Shown: piece after piece, positions 46,218-55,116 of the stretch
Layout of the letters: every line of letters begins with the position of its first letter
Numbering within the stretch: the first letter of the stretch is position 1
Assembly (NCBI RefSeq): GCF_002834385.1
Contig: NZ_PITQ01000001.1
Coordinates: 744,001-808,000 of the forward strand
Direction: 5' to 3'
DNA length: 64,000 nucleotides
Origin: Rahnella sp. AA
GTDB lineage: Bacteria; Pseudomonadota; Gammaproteobacteria; Enterobacterales; Enterobacteriaceae
Position numbers and translations under genes: made by a program
Notes under the pieces: generated by a model
Seen by the model: the letters and a program-made list of their open reading frames with translations, nothing else
The model's database searches: none
Told to the model about the DNA's origin: nothing

Positions 46218-47537
46218 GTGCTAGAACGTTTGTCATGGAAACGATTGGCGGGTGAATTTTTCCTCTTTTGCCTGCCAGCGTTAATCCTCGGTATATTTGT
46301 CGGCCATTTCGGCTGGCTCCTCTTTGTGTCGCTGGTTGCGGCACTGGGCTGGAATTATTATAACCAGCTCAAACTTTCTCACTGGCTGTGGCTCGACCGC
46401 AGCATTACCCCCCCCAATGGCCGCTGGAGCTGGGAGCCACTGTTCTACGGGCTGAACCAGATGCAGATGCGTAATCGTCGCCGCCGGCGTGAACTGGGCC
46501 AGTTGATCAAACGTTTTCGCAGCGGGGCAGAATCGTTGCCCGATGCCGTGGTACTGGCAACAGAAGAAGGCAATATTTTCTGGTGTAACGGCCTGGCACA
46601 GGATTTACTGGGATTTCGCTGGCCGGAAGATAACGGACAACACATCTTTAACCTGCTGCGTTACCCGGAATTCCGCACCTGGATCCAGACGCGTGATTTC
46701 AGCCGCGCACTGAACCTGCAGCTTAATAATGAGCATTATGTTGAGTTTCGCGTGATGCCCTATTCCGAAGGTCAATTGCTGATGGTGGCGCGTGACGTCA
46801 CACAAATGCGTCAGCTCGAAGGCGCGCGACGTAACTTCTTTGCCAACGTTAGCCATGAACTGCGCACGCCGCTGACGGTGTTGCAGGGTTATCTGGAAAT
46901 GATGGAAGACGCTAAACTGGAAGAGCCGTTCCGCACCAAAGCGCTGGATACGATGCAGGAACAGACGCGGCGCATGGACGGGCTGGTGAAGCAGCTTCTG
47001 ACCCTGTCGAAAATCGAAGCATCCGCCAATATTGATATGCACGAGAAGGTCGATATTCCGGTAATGCTTGGCATGCTGGAACGTGAAGTACAGACATTAA
47101 GTAATGGTCGCCACGAAGTGGTCTTTCGCGTAAATGAAAAGCTGAAAGTTTTCGGCAATGAAGATCAGTTACGCAGTGCCGTATCGAATCTGGTGTATAA
47201 CGCAGTGAACCATACGCCGACAGGAACCCGTATTGAAGTCAGCTGGCAGCAGACCCCTCACGGAGCGCAGTTCCAGATAAGCGACAACGGGCCGGGCATT
47301 GCGCCTCAGCATTTACCGCGCCTGACTGAACGTTTTTACCGTGTGGATAAAGCACGTTCACGCCAGACCGGCGGTAGCGGGCTGGGGCTGGCTATCGTCA
47401 AACATGCCCTGAGTCACCACAATACGAAGCTCGAAGTCATGAGCGAAGTCGGCGTCGGCACCCGGTTTATGTTTACGCTGGCACCGAAACTGATCGTTCC
47501 TCAGGAACAATCAAGCACAAGCCCGGTAAAAGGATAA
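46218..47537 (+). CDS. phoR: Phosphate regulon sensor histidine kinase PhoR
   Basis: PhoR is the inner-membrane kinase that senses phosphate sufficiency through the Pst/PhoU complex and controls PhoB. The 439-residue product has two membrane spans near the N-terminus (residues ~12-58), a PAS domain (~95-200), the HisKA dimerisation helix with phospho-acceptor His213 ([13 protein letters not shown]) and an HATPase domain with [14 protein letters not shown]-like N-box, DNGPGIAP and [13 protein letters not shown]. The start is a GTG at 46218 ([10 protein letters not shown]) with GGAG eight bases upstream, 22 bases after phoB; the frame upstream of it overlaps phoB and is not family-like. Confidence 0.97.
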   Translation: MLERLSWKRLAGEFFLFCLPALILGIFVGHFGWLLFVSLVAALGWNYYNQLKLSHWLWLDRSITPPNGRWSWEPLFYGLNQMQMRNRRRRRELGQLIKRFRSGAESLPDAVVLATEEGNIFWCNGLAQDLLGFRWPEDNGQHIFNLLRYPEFRTWIQTRDFSRALNLQLNNEHYVEFRVMPYSEGQLLMVARDVTQMRQLEGARRNFFANVSHELRTPLTVLQGYLEMMEDAKLEEPFRTKALDTMQEQTRRMDGLVKQLLTLSKIEASANIDMHEKVDIPVMLGMLEREVQTLSNGRHEVVFRVNEKLKVFGNEDQLRSAVSNLVYNAVNHTPTGTRIEVSWQQTPHGAQFQISDNGPGIAPQHLPRLTERFYRVDKARSRQTGGSGLGLAIVKHALSHHNTKLEVMSEVGVGTRFMFTLAPKLIVPQEQSSTSPVKG

Positions 47538-47544
47538 AAAAGAT

Positions 47545-47571
47545 GCCACAGTGAATCGCTGTGGCTTCTTT
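47545..47571. terminator. Terminator between phoR and the antitoxin gene
   Basis: GCCACAG (47545-47551) and CTGTGGC (47559-47565) form a 7-base stem followed on the plus strand by the T-rich TTCTTTC. It fits the end of phoBR; the convergent antitoxin gene stops just beyond it. Confidence 0.65.
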
Positions 47572-47901
47572 CTAGCAGATGACTTGCAGACCTTTTTCTT
47601 CAATTAACATCAGTAAGATCAGCGCAGCACCCGTCGGTTTTGTTTCGTCACGCTCCCACTTTTGAATGCTGTTGGCGGACATATTAATAAGTCTGGCTAG
47701 AACTCCCTGACTGATCTTTTCTTTCTCCCGCAGCGCGCGGATACGCTGGGCGGAGCTTTCTGCAAAAGCCTTAAGTTTTTCTTCCTGAATAGCTTCATCA
47801 ACAATTTTGTTTATTTCGCGCATGGTTGTTTGCGAAACAGTTCCAGATTCATGGAATTGTTGCGCAATACGTTGTGCTTTAAGAAGAAGTTCATCAGCCA
47901 T
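47572..47901 (-). CDS. HigA/NadS-like antitoxin
   Basis: This is a predicted antitoxin of 109 residues. The C-terminal half is an XRE helix-turn-helix (ISQGVLARLINMSANSIQKWERDETKPTGAALILL, residues ~63-97) that would bind the operator. The N-terminal half is a helical, charged segment suited to wrapping the toxin. It overlaps the 3' end of the upstream toxin gene by eight bases, so the pair is co-translated in the toxin-first order of higBA systems. Confidence 0.83.
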   Translation of the reverse strand: MADELLLKAQRIAQQFHESGTVSQTTMREINKIVDEAIQEEKLKAFAESSAQRIRALREKEKISQGVLARLINMSANSIQKWERDETKPTGAALILLMLIEEKGLQVIC

Positions 47902-48289
47902 GTGGTTTTACCTCGGTGATCAGACCCAAACTTAAGTCTTTATTTAGCTGCGTATCAGGTATATCCAAAAGTACCTGAGCAAGCGATTTAAATATCTTTA
48001 ATGCTCCCGGTGATATTTCTGGCCCGGACTTATGGACATTTTTCTTCTCCCATCCGGCCATGAAGAAGATTTTCTCTTCAAAGCGAAAGGCAATAACCGC
48101 ACGCCCAAATCCTGACTTCGATCTGCCTGATGGGGCAATTCTTTTTTTAAAAACATTGCCGGATAAATCTGCATCGTAAAGCCCGTTCGCCAATTCATTT
48201 GCCGACTTAACCACGTCTTTTTCTGACAATTTGCTCGCTTTCATAAAGTCATGAAAGTCTTCCGTAACGAAAATACGTAAACAGACCAT
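47894..48289 (-). CDS. RelE/HigB-family toxin
   Basis: This is a predicted type II toxin, 131 residues, of the RelE-like group in which the core reads ANGLYDADLSGNVFKKRIAPSGRSKSGFGRAVIAFRFEEKIFFMAGWEKKN (residues ~32-82). RelE-fold toxins cleave mRNA, many on the ribosome; the conserved basic residues (Lys, Arg of the SGRSKSG loop) fit such a role, but the activity is inferred. The ATG at 48289 has AGGGA seven bases upstream; the frame is open 17 codons further, through the operator. The pair lies between phoBR and a metE-like gene, where E. coli has none, and is probably an acquired unit. Confidence 0.8.
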   Translation of the reverse strand: MVCLRIFVTEDFHDFMKASKLSEKDVVKSANELANGLYDADLSGNVFKKRIAPSGRSKSGFGRAVIAFRFEEKIFFMAGWEKKNVHKSGPEISPGALKIFKSLAQVLLDIPDTQLNKDLSLGLITEVKPHG

Positions 48290-48310
48290 GTAATCATCCC
48301 TAGGAAAAAC

Positions 48311-48335
48311 AACTATAGTATATATTACCATAGTT
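48311..48335. promoter_or_regulatory. Autoregulatory operator of the toxin-antitoxin pair
   Basis: AACTATAGTA (48311-48320) and TACCATAGTT (48326-48335) are 10-base inverted arms with one mismatch around TATAT. The site lies just upstream of the toxin start codon, over the expected promoter, as is usual for repression by an antitoxin with a helix-turn-helix. Confidence 0.7.
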
Positions 48336-48456
48336 AGCAACTGACTAAATATTGTCCGGCGTCATGAAAATTCCAAACGTGATCATGAATTTATTTCACG
48401 TCCCATGAAAATTCCTCTGTTGTAGGTGAACAGGCTGCATGACAGTATGGCCTTAA

Positions 48457-48480
48457 AGCCGTTTAGACATCCAGATGTCT
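48457..48480 (+). promoter_or_regulatory. Tandem MetJ boxes upstream of the MetE-like gene
   Basis: Three adjacent octamers, AGCCGTTT (48457-48464), AGACATCC (48465-48472) and AGATGTCT (48473-48480), match the met box AGACGTCT at 6, 6 and 7 of 8 positions and are in exact 8-base register, as MetJ requires. TATAAAT follows directly. A 15-base palindrome ATTTAC-TTT-GTAAAT lies at 48501-48515. MetJ control of the gene 77 bases downstream is predicted. Confidence 0.75.
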
Positions 48481-48556
48481 ATAAATAACGCAACGTAATT
48501 ATTTACTTTGTAAATCATTCGCATTCCGCCAGGGCGTGATGCCATAAGGAGTTTTC

Positions 48557-49660
48557 ATGCAACGTACAACCCCTCCGTTCCGCGCTGACGTCGTTGGTAG
48601 TTTCCTGCGTCCGGCCGCAATTAAAGAAGCCCGTAAACAGTTTCAGGCCGGTGAAATTGATGCGGTGCAGCTGCGTGCGGTGGAAGACACTGAAATCCGC
48701 CGTGTGGTGGATTTGCAACGTGAAGCGGGTTTACAGGTGGTCACTGACGGTGAATTCCGCCGCGCATGGTGGCACTTTGACTTTTTCGAAGGCCTGGAAG
48801 GTGTGGAAGGTTATGAAGCCGTTCAGGGAATTCAGTTTAACGGCGTACAGACGAAAGCGCGCAGTATCAAAGTGGTGAGCAAACTCGGTTTTGGTTCGCA
48901 CCCGATGCTGGAAGATTTCCGTTTTCTGAAAAGCATCAGCGGAACGGCTGTGCCGAAAATGACTATTCCGAGCCCGAGCGTGATGCATTTCCGCGGTGGC
49001 CGTAACGCCATCAGCAAAGAGGTTTACCCTGATCTGAAAGATTATTTTGACGATCTGGCACAGGTTTACCGGGACGCGATCAAAGCCTTTTACGATGCCG
49101 GCTGTCGTTATCTGCAACTCGACGATACCGTCTGGGCGTATCTGTGTTCTGAAGATCAGAAGAAACAAATCCGCGAACGTGGCGACTCTCCGGAAGCGTT
49201 AGCGCGCACTTACGCTGATGTGCTGAACAAAGCGATTGCCGGCAAACCGGACGATCTGGTGATTGGCCTGCATGTTTGCCGTGGTAACTTCCGTTCTACC
49301 TGGATTTCTGAAGGTGGCTATGAGCCGGTGGCAGAGATTCTGTTTGGCGGAGTGAACATCGACGCTTTCTTCCTGGAATATGACAATGAGCGCTCTGGTG
49401 GTTTTGAGCCCCTGCGCTTCATTAAAAAAGGCCATCAGCAGGCGGTTCTGGGGTTGATCACCACTAAATCCGGTGAGCTGGAACTGGCGAAGACTGTAGA
49501 AGCACGTCTGGCTGAGGCGGCTCAGTACCTGGATATCGACCAGATCTGCCTGAGCCCGCAATGTGGCTTCGCTTCAACAGAAGAGGGCAACAGCCTGACC
49601 GAAGCGCAGCAGTGGGAAAAACTGAAACTGGTCGTGGATATCGCGGCCCGCGTCTGGTAA
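48557..49660 (+). CDS. Cobalamin-independent methionine synthase-like protein (MetE core family)
   Basis: This 367-residue protein corresponds to the C-terminal catalytic half of MetE alone (YxjG/YxjH-type). It has FRADVVGSFLRP at the start, QVVTDGEFRRAWWHFDFFEG (residues ~60-79), LQLDDTVWAYLC (~179-190), GLHVCRGNFRSTW (His and Cys zinc ligands, ~235-247), IDAFFLEYDNERSGGFEPLRF (~271-291) and LSPQCGFAST near the C-terminus (third ligand, Cys). It probably transfers a methyl group to homocysteine, but the methyl donor of such core proteins is often not methyltetrahydrofolate-triglutamate. AAGGAG precedes the ATG. MetJ boxes lie upstream, which supports a methionine role. Confidence 0.85.
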   Translation: MQRTTPPFRADVVGSFLRPAAIKEARKQFQAGEIDAVQLRAVEDTEIRRVVDLQREAGLQVVTDGEFRRAWWHFDFFEGLEGVEGYEAVQGIQFNGVQTKARSIKVVSKLGFGSHPMLEDFRFLKSISGTAVPKMTIPSPSVMHFRGGRNAISKEVYPDLKDYFDDLAQVYRDAIKAFYDAGCRYLQLDDTVWAYLCSEDQKKQIRERGDSPEALARTYADVLNKAIAGKPDDLVIGLHVCRGNFRSTWISEGGYEPVAEILFGGVNIDAFFLEYDNERSGGFEPLRFIKKGHQQAVLGLITTKSGELELAKTVEARLAEAAQYLDIDQICLSPQCGFASTEEGNSLTEAQQWEKLKLVVDIAARVW

Positions 49661-49707
49661 ATCCGAAAATAGGCTAGATTTTGGCCTCATAAAAATGCTG
49701 AGTGTTG

Positions 49708-49748
49708 TGCGTGAAATGACCATTGAATGGTGATTTCACGCATTTTTG
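49708..49748 (+). terminator. Rho-independent terminator of the MetE-like gene
   Basis: Arms 49708-49723 and 49727-49742 are complementary over 16 positions with one mismatch, closing on a very short loop, and TTTTT follows (49743-49747). A strong structure 48 bases after the stop. Confidence 0.88.
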
Positions 49749-50019
49749 ATCTCATCGGAGCATATCTTGTGCTTTGTTCGTTCAAAAATCATACATATCA
49801 TATTGCGTGTTTCATGATGTATTTAGTGATTATTACTGCTTTGGAAGATTAATCTGGTTGAACACTCTGCTTTTTGGATCTCAGCTTGCCTTTCTGCGCT
49901 ATAAACGTTTACCTTAAGCCCCGCTGTCGCTCGATTCCTGCTGAATAACAACGTAATCATCTGCAAACCATCAGGCATTCTTAGCTCACTCCGATCCTCA
50001 CATTGGTGCTCTCTGGCTT
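49749..50019 (+). other. Upstream region of brnQ
   Basis: Together with the putative leader frame that follows, ~360 bases separate the terminator from brnQ. The first part (49749-49860) is AT-rich and could hold a promoter (TTGTTC about 49776, TCATAT 18 bases later). No known operator, riboswitch or tRNA was recognised. The length of the region suggests a regulated leader for brnQ. Confidence 0.4.
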
Positions 50020-50130
50020 ATGACAACGCCATTCATCCTTCTGACGGCGTGGTGCAACGACAGCAGCGGACACTTTATTCATTTGAACAGGCAACACGAC
50101 ACCAATCATGAGTACTCGTTTAACAAATAA
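50020..50130 (+). CDS. Possible leader peptide overlapping the brnQ start
   Basis: A 36-codon frame starts at ATG 50020, carries branched-chain residues near its N-terminus (TPFILLTAW) and again later (FIHL), and ends 20 bases inside brnQ in another frame. brnQ itself has no good Shine-Dalgarno, so translation coupled to or governed by this frame is conceivable. ACGCC and GGCGT within the frame can pair (about 50025-50050). Conservation is unknown, and the frame's own ribosome-binding site is poor. Confidence 0.25.
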   Translation: MTTPFILLTAWCNDSSGHFIHLNRQHDTNHEYSFNK

Positions 50131-51427
50131 AGATATTCTGGCGCTGGGTTTCATGACCTTCGCCTTATTCGTCGGGGCAGGAAATATCATTTTCCCGCCG
50201 ATGGTTGGCTTGCAGGCCGGTCATGAAGTCTGGTGGGCAGCTGCCGGGTTTATGATCACGGCGGTAGGGCTTCCCGTGATGACCGTGATTGCGCTTGCGC
50301 GCGTCGGTGGCGGTGTTGACGCCCTGAGTACGCCAATTGGTCGTGGTGCCGGTATTCTTCTGGCGACCGTATGTTATCTGGCTGTGGGCCCGCTGTTTGC
50401 CACACCGCGTACGGCAACGGTTTCCTTTGAAGTAGGTATCGCGCCGATGACCGGTGACGGCCCGCTGCCTTTACTGATTTATAGCGTGATTTATTTTGCG
50501 CTGGTGATTGGTATCTCCCTGTATCCGGGCCGTCTGCTCGATACCGTCGGGCATTTCCTCGCGCCGCTGAAAATGGTTGCGCTCGGTGCACTGGGTATCG
50601 CGGCACTCCTGTGGCCTGCCGGTCAGCCAATGCCTGCGGTTGACGCTTACCAGACGGTGCCGTTCTCCAGCGGTTTTGTTAACGGCTATCTGACCATGGA
50701 CACGTTGGGCGCGCTGGTCTTCGGGATTGTTATCGTCAACGCAGCACGTTCCCGCGGCGTGACCGATGCCAAACTGCTGACCCGTTATACGGTTCTGGCG
50801 GGTCTGATTGCCGGTCTGGGCCTGATGCTGGTCTACCTGAGCCTGTTCAAACTCGGTGAAAACAGCGCCTCGCTGGTGCCAAATGCAACAAACGGCGCGG
50901 TGATCCTGCATGCTTACGTGGCACATACTTTCGGTGGCGTGGGCAGTTTCTTCCTTGGCGCGCTGATTTTCATCGCCTGTATGGTCACTGCGGTTGGCCT
51001 GACCTGCGCCTGTGCTGAGTTCTTCGCTCAGTATCTGCCGCTGTCGTATAAAACGCTGGTCTTCATTCTGGGTCTGTTCTCTATGCTGGTGTCCAACCTG
51101 GGCCTGAGCCATCTGATTCAGATTTCCGTACCGGTGCTGACTGCGATTTATCCGCCGTGTATTGCGCTGGTTGTTCTCAGCTTCACCCTGCGCTGGTGGA
51201 ACAGCACCACGCGTATCGTCGCGCCGGTGATGGTGGTCAGCCTGGTCTTTGGTATTGTTGACGGTATCAAAGCCTCTGCTTTTGCAGGCCTGATGCCCGC
51301 CTGGACTGAGAACCTGCCGCTGGCGGCGCAAGGTCTGGCCTGGTTACCACCGTCATTATTAATGCTGGTGCTGGCCGGTATTTATGACAAAATCAGCGGT
51401 CCGCGTAGCGTCACTGCGCACCAATGA
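50108..51427 (+). CDS. brnQ: Branched-chain amino acid transporter BrnQ
   Basis: BrnQ is an inner-membrane, cation-coupled importer of leucine, isoleucine and valine (LIVCS family). The 439-residue product has about 12 hydrophobic spans and the family blocks [25 protein letters not shown] (residues ~13-37), [19 protein letters not shown] (~95-113), [22 protein letters not shown] and [24 protein letters not shown]. It follows phoBR, as in E. coli, except for the inserted toxin-antitoxin pair and metE-like gene. The ATG lacks a clear Shine-Dalgarno. Confidence 0.96.
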   Translation: MSTRLTNKDILALGFMTFALFVGAGNIIFPPMVGLQAGHEVWWAAAGFMITAVGLPVMTVIALARVGGGVDALSTPIGRGAGILLATVCYLAVGPLFATPRTATVSFEVGIAPMTGDGPLPLLIYSVIYFALVIGISLYPGRLLDTVGHFLAPLKMVALGALGIAALLWPAGQPMPAVDAYQTVPFSSGFVNGYLTMDTLGALVFGIVIVNAARSRGVTDAKLLTRYTVLAGLIAGLGLMLVYLSLFKLGENSASLVPNATNGAVILHAYVAHTFGGVGSFFLGALIFIACMVTAVGLTCACAEFFAQYLPLSYKTLVFILGLFSMLVSNLGLSHLIQISVPVLTAIYPPCIALVVLSFTLRWWNSTTRIVAPVMVVSLVFGIVDGIKASAFAGLMPAWTENLPLAAQGLAWLPPSLLMLVLAGIYDKISGPRSVTAHQ

Positions 51428-51489
51428 TCATTTGGTGAATGTTCAACGGCATAAAATATAATTAGTCTGCTGAATGTTTCGCCAATCAG

Positions 51490-51516
51490 GCCACGGAGAA
51501 TCTTCCGTGGCTTTTT
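51490..51516 (+). terminator. Rho-independent terminator of brnQ
   Basis: GCCACGGA (51490-51497) and TCCGTGGC (51504-51511) form an 8-base perfect stem with a 6-base loop and five T (51512-51516), 62 bases after the brnQ stop. Confidence 0.88.
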
Positions 51517-51583
51517 CATTGGCAGGTAAAAAAGCTAATTTCTTAAAATACGCATTTTTGATATTTAAAAAACATACGGGTTA

Positions 51584-53014
51584 ATGCACATGCAGCAAGA
51601 AGCTGAACAACCAACAGAGCAAAAAGAAGCGCCAGGCACGAAGCTAAAACGTGGCCTGACAACGCGCCATATTCGCTTTATGGCACTGGGATCAGCCATC
51701 GGTACAGGGTTATTTTACGGATCTGCCGATGCCATCAAAATGGCCGGGCCAAGCGTGCTGCTGGCGTATCTGGTCGGCGGGATCATCGCATTTATCATCA
51801 TGCGTGCGCTGGGCGAGATGTCCGTTAATAATCCGCAGAGCGGGTCGTTTTCCCGTTATGCACAGGATTATCTCGGGCCGATGGCCGGGTACATCACCGG
51901 CTGGACGTATTGTTTTGAGATTCTGATTGTCGCGATTGCCGATGTTACGGCGTTCGGTATTTACATGGGCGTGTGGTTCCCGGATGTACCGCAATGGACC
52001 TGGGTACTGAGCGTGGTGCTGATAATCGGCGCTATCAATCTGGTGAGCGTGAAGGTGTTCGGTGAGCTGGAGTTCTGGTTCTCCTTCTTCAAAGTGTTCA
52101 CCATCATCATCATGATCATTGCCGGTTTCGGTATTATCTTCTGGGGCATTGGCAACGGCGGGCAGGCGACCGGTATCCACAATCTGTGGACGAACGGTGG
52201 CTTCTTCAGCCAGGGCATCATGGGCACGATCCTGTCATTGCAGCTGGTGATGTTTGCCTACGGCGGTATCGAAATCATCGGTATTACCGCCGGTGAAGCA
52301 GAAGACCCGAAGAAATCCATTCCGAAAGCCATCAACTCCGTTCCGCTGCGTATTCTGGTGTTCTACGTAGGTACGCTGTTTGTGATTATGTCGATTTTCC
52401 CCTGGAATCAGGTGGGTACGCAGGGCAGCCCGTTTGTGCTGACGTTCCAGCACATGGGCATTGCGGCGGCAGCAACCATTCTGAACTTCGTGGTGATCAC
52501 CGCGTCTCTTTCTGCGATTAACAGTGACGTATTCGGCGTGGGCCGTATGCTGCACGGTATGGCAGAGCAGGGGCAGGCGCCTAAAATGTTCAGCAAAGTT
52601 TCGCGTCTCGGCACGCCGTGGGTCACCGTTCTGGTGATGATGGCCGCACTGCTGGTGGCGGTCTATCTGAACTACATCATGCCGTCCAATGTCTTCCTGG
52701 TGATTGCTTCTCTGGCGACTTTCGCGACCGTCTGGGTGTGGATTATGATCCTGTTCTCCCAGATCGGTTTCCGTCGCAAACTCAGCAAACAGCAGATCAA
52801 AGAGCTGGAATTCCCGCTACGTGGCGGCGTTTACACCTCAGTCTTCGGGATTATTTTCCTGGTGTTTATCATAGGGCTGATTGGTTACTTCCCGGATACC
52901 CGCGTGTCGCTATATGTCGGTCTGGTTTGGGTTGTGGCGCTGCTGGTCGGTTACCGCTTCAAATTGCGTAACGATCGTAAGAAAGCAGCACTGACGCTCA
53001 GCAATAAAGCGTAA
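51584..53014 (+). CDS. proY: Proline-specific permease ProY (APC family)
   Basis: ProY is a predicted proline transporter of the amino-acid permease family in the inner membrane. The 476-residue product matches E. coli ProY along its length: [38 protein letters not shown] (residues ~22-59), [25 protein letters not shown] (~86-110), [30 protein letters not shown] (~223-252) and [21 protein letters not shown]. It has about 12 hydrophobic spans. The ATG at 51584 is used; the ATG at 51590 has better spacing from GGG. brnQ-proY is the E. coli order. Confidence 0.94.
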   Translation: MHMQQEAEQPTEQKEAPGTKLKRGLTTRHIRFMALGSAIGTGLFYGSADAIKMAGPSVLLAYLVGGIIAFIIMRALGEMSVNNPQSGSFSRYAQDYLGPMAGYITGWTYCFEILIVAIADVTAFGIYMGVWFPDVPQWTWVLSVVLIIGAINLVSVKVFGELEFWFSFFKVFTIIIMIIAGFGIIFWGIGNGGQATGIHNLWTNGGFFSQGIMGTILSLQLVMFAYGGIEIIGITAGEAEDPKKSIPKAINSVPLRILVFYVGTLFVIMSIFPWNQVGTQGSPFVLTFQHMGIAAAATILNFVVITASLSAINSDVFGVGRMLHGMAEQGQAPKMFSKVSRLGTPWVTVLVMMAALLVAVYLNYIMPSNVFLVIASLATFATVWVWIMILFSQIGFRRKLSKQQIKELEFPLRGGVYTSVFGIIFLVFIIGLIGYFPDTRVSLYVGLVWVVALLVGYRFKLRNDRKKAALTLSNKA

Positions 53015-53041
53015 GCAAGCACTTACCTACGGCTGATAAAT

Positions 53042-53078
53042 AAAAGCCCCGACATCATGATGATATCGGGGCTTTTTT
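53042..53078. terminator. Bidirectional terminator between proY and ggt
   Basis: AAAAGCCCCGA (53042-53052) and TCGGGGCTTTT (53066-53076) pair perfectly, the intervening ATCATGATGAT-like sequence extends the stem, and T or A runs occur on both sides. It lies between convergent proY and ggt. Confidence 0.88.
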
Positions 53079-53086
53079 AGTGTGGC

Positions 53087-54850
53087 TTAATAGCCTGTAG
53101 CGGCACCGGCAGGGCGCCGCACGTCATTCGCGCCGTACAGATAGCCTTCACGGACTTTCCCCGAAACCGCCGAGTCGTTGCCTGAATTCACAGGCGTAAC
53201 ACCCGCAGCGCCCGGCAGACCCACCAGAATCAGCTCTGTGGCACCCCACGGAGTTTGCTCAACCATTTTGTATCCCATTTTTTGCAGGATATTCAGGCTG
53301 TCCTGAGAAACACCGCGCTGCTCGTAATACACCTCGTCCGGCAGCCACTGATGATGAATGCGCGGCGCATCGACTGCTTCCTGCGGAGGCATCCCGTAAT
53401 CAATCACGTTCAGCGCGGTTTGCAGCGTGATGGTGATGATACGTGAACCGCCCGGAGACCCCAGAACCATGAAAATTTTGCCGTCTTTAGTCACCAGGCT
53501 CGGGCTCATCGACGATAGTGGGCGCTTACCGGGGGCGATGGCGTTCTTGGTTCCCTGCACCAAACCGTACAGGTTTTTCTCACCAACTTTAGTGGTGAAG
53601 TCATCCATCTCGTCGTTCAGGAAGAAGCCGGTTCCCGGTGCAATCACCACGGAACCAAAGCGGCCATTGACGGTATACGTGGTGGAAACGGCGTTGCCCA
53701 TTTTATCGACGATGGAATAATGCGTCGTTTCCGGCTTCTCGTGCGGTTCCATGCCCGGCTGAACCTGCGTGGAAGGCGTTGCTTTATCCGCTTCTATCTT
53801 CTTACGGATTTCTTCGGCGTAGCTTTTACTGACCAGACGGTCGATGGGGTTTTTCACAAACTCCGGGTCGCCGAGATAGGTATTGCGGTCCATATAGGCG
53901 TGGCGCATAGCTTCGGTGAGAACATGAATGGACGCTGCCGAGTTGAAGCCCATGCTTTTCAGGTCGTAGCCTTCAACGATGTTGAGAATTTCACACATCG
54001 TCACACCACCCGAACTCGGAGGCGGTGCGGAAACAAATTTGTAGCCGCGATAGCTGCAGGTGATTGGTGTGTCTTCTGTCACTTTGTAACTGGCGAAATC
54101 TGCCGCGGTCAGGATGCCTCCGCCTTTCTTCGATGCGGCTTCAACTGCTGCCGGGATTTTGCCTTTGTAGAAGGCATCCGGGCCGTGTTGAGAAATGGAT
54201 TCGAGCGTGTTGGCTAAATCGGTCTGCACCAGTTTGTCGCCGGGTTGCAGGGCGCTGCCGTCTTTACGCAGGAAAATGCGGGCGGCTTCCGGATCTTCTT
54301 TGAAGCGCTTAACCGTCGTATCGAGAATATCGGTATCTGCGCGGGTCAGTACAAAGCCCTGACGCGCCAGTTTAATCGCCGGCGCCATCACCTGCTGGCG
54401 GGTCAGTTTGCCGTATTCCTTCTGAACGGTGTCCATTCCCAGTACGGTTCCCGGCACGCCTGCGGCCAGATAGCCGTAAAGGCTGGCACCTTTTTTCACA
54501 TTTCCGTCGGCATCCAGGTACATATTGGCGCTGGCGGCGGCGGGAGCCGTTTCGCGGAAGTTGATAAACGTGTCTTTTCCATCAGCCAGATGCACCGTCA
54601 TGAAGCCACCGCCGCCGATATTGCCACAGCATGGGTTAACGACGGCCTGTGCGTAACCGACAGCGACGGCCGCATCAATGGCGTTTCCGCCCATTTTCAG
54701 AATGTCGACGCCAACCTGTGACGCCAGATATTGCGAGGTGACGACCATTCCGTTTTTAGCTTCGACCGCCGGGTTAGATGCTGCGTACAGCGGGAGGCTG
54801 GTCAGCATTGCCAGTGCGAGGACTGATTTTTTCCATGGATTCCGTAGCAT
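53087..54850 (-). CDS. ggt: Gamma-glutamyltranspeptidase Ggt
   Basis: Ggt is a periplasmic enzyme that cleaves or transfers the gamma-glutamyl group of glutathione and related peptides. The 587-residue precursor has a signal peptide (residues ~1-23, LALAMLTSLPLYAAS). It is an Ntn hydrolase that cuts itself before a threonine: the site is E-Thr375-Thr-H-Y-S, giving a large subunit of ~350 residues and a small one of ~213. The substrate-binding GKRPLSSMSPSL (lid region) and LGSPGGSRIITITLQ are visible in the small subunit, and Arg in NFRETAPAAA in the large one. It stands alone, convergent with proY. Confidence 0.96.
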   Translation of the reverse strand: MLRNPWKKSVLALAMLTSLPLYAASNPAVEAKNGMVVTSQYLASQVGVDILKMGGNAIDAAVAVGYAQAVVNPCCGNIGGGGFMTVHLADGKDTFINFRETAPAAASANMYLDADGNVKKGASLYGYLAAGVPGTVLGMDTVQKEYGKLTRQQVMAPAIKLARQGFVLTRADTDILDTTVKRFKEDPEAARIFLRKDGSALQPGDKLVQTDLANTLESISQHGPDAFYKGKIPAAVEAASKKGGGILTAADFASYKVTEDTPITCSYRGYKFVSAPPPSSGGVTMCEILNIVEGYDLKSMGFNSAASIHVLTEAMRHAYMDRNTYLGDPEFVKNPIDRLVSKSYAEEIRKKIEADKATPSTQVQPGMEPHEKPETTHYSIVDKMGNAVSTTYTVNGRFGSVVIAPGTGFFLNDEMDDFTTKVGEKNLYGLVQGTKNAIAPGKRPLSSMSPSLVTKDGKIFMVLGSPGGSRIITITLQTALNVIDYGMPPQEAVDAPRIHHQWLPDEVYYEQRGVSQDSLNILQKMGYKMVEQTPWGATELILVGLPGAAGVTPVNSGNDSAVSGKVREGYLYGANDVRRPAGAATGY

Positions 54851-55062
54851 TCAAACTCCTATTTTTACCCTGTCTTTTAGAGTCATAACCTTCAGGTTAT
54901 TGTGTGATAACGCTTTTTTAATGGCGATGTTGTTCCGTTCGCCAGGGAATTTTATGCAAAGCGCACGCCATTCTGGCGATAACCGGACGTTTTCAGCGTA
55001 GACGTAAATGAGAGGGAACGGGTCGGCGGGGCGGGAAAATGTGATCGGGGCAAATCCGGCGC

Positions 55063-55091
55063 AAAAAAAACGGCCAGCTAAGCTGACCGTT
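55063..55091 (-). terminator. Rho-independent terminator of the peroxiredoxin gene
   Basis: On the minus strand, AACGGTCAGCT pairs with AGCTGGCCGTT (55069-55091) with one mismatch, followed by a run of T (complement of the A-run 55063-55070). It lies 25 bases past the stop. Confidence 0.88.
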
Positions 55092-55116
55092 GATAACCGT
55101 TAAATCCGTGAAGGGA

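Noticed and set aside
48363-48415. Direct repeat CATGAAAATTCC (48363-48374 and 48404-48415)
   Set aside because: Two exact 12-base copies 41 bases apart upstream of the MetE-like gene, but without symmetry, known motif or clear link to a promoter; noted only.
50471-51331. 286-codon frame on the minus strand opposite brnQ
   Set aside because: A shadow of the brnQ coding frame with the same unnatural His/Gln/Arg-rich composition and no ribosome-binding site.
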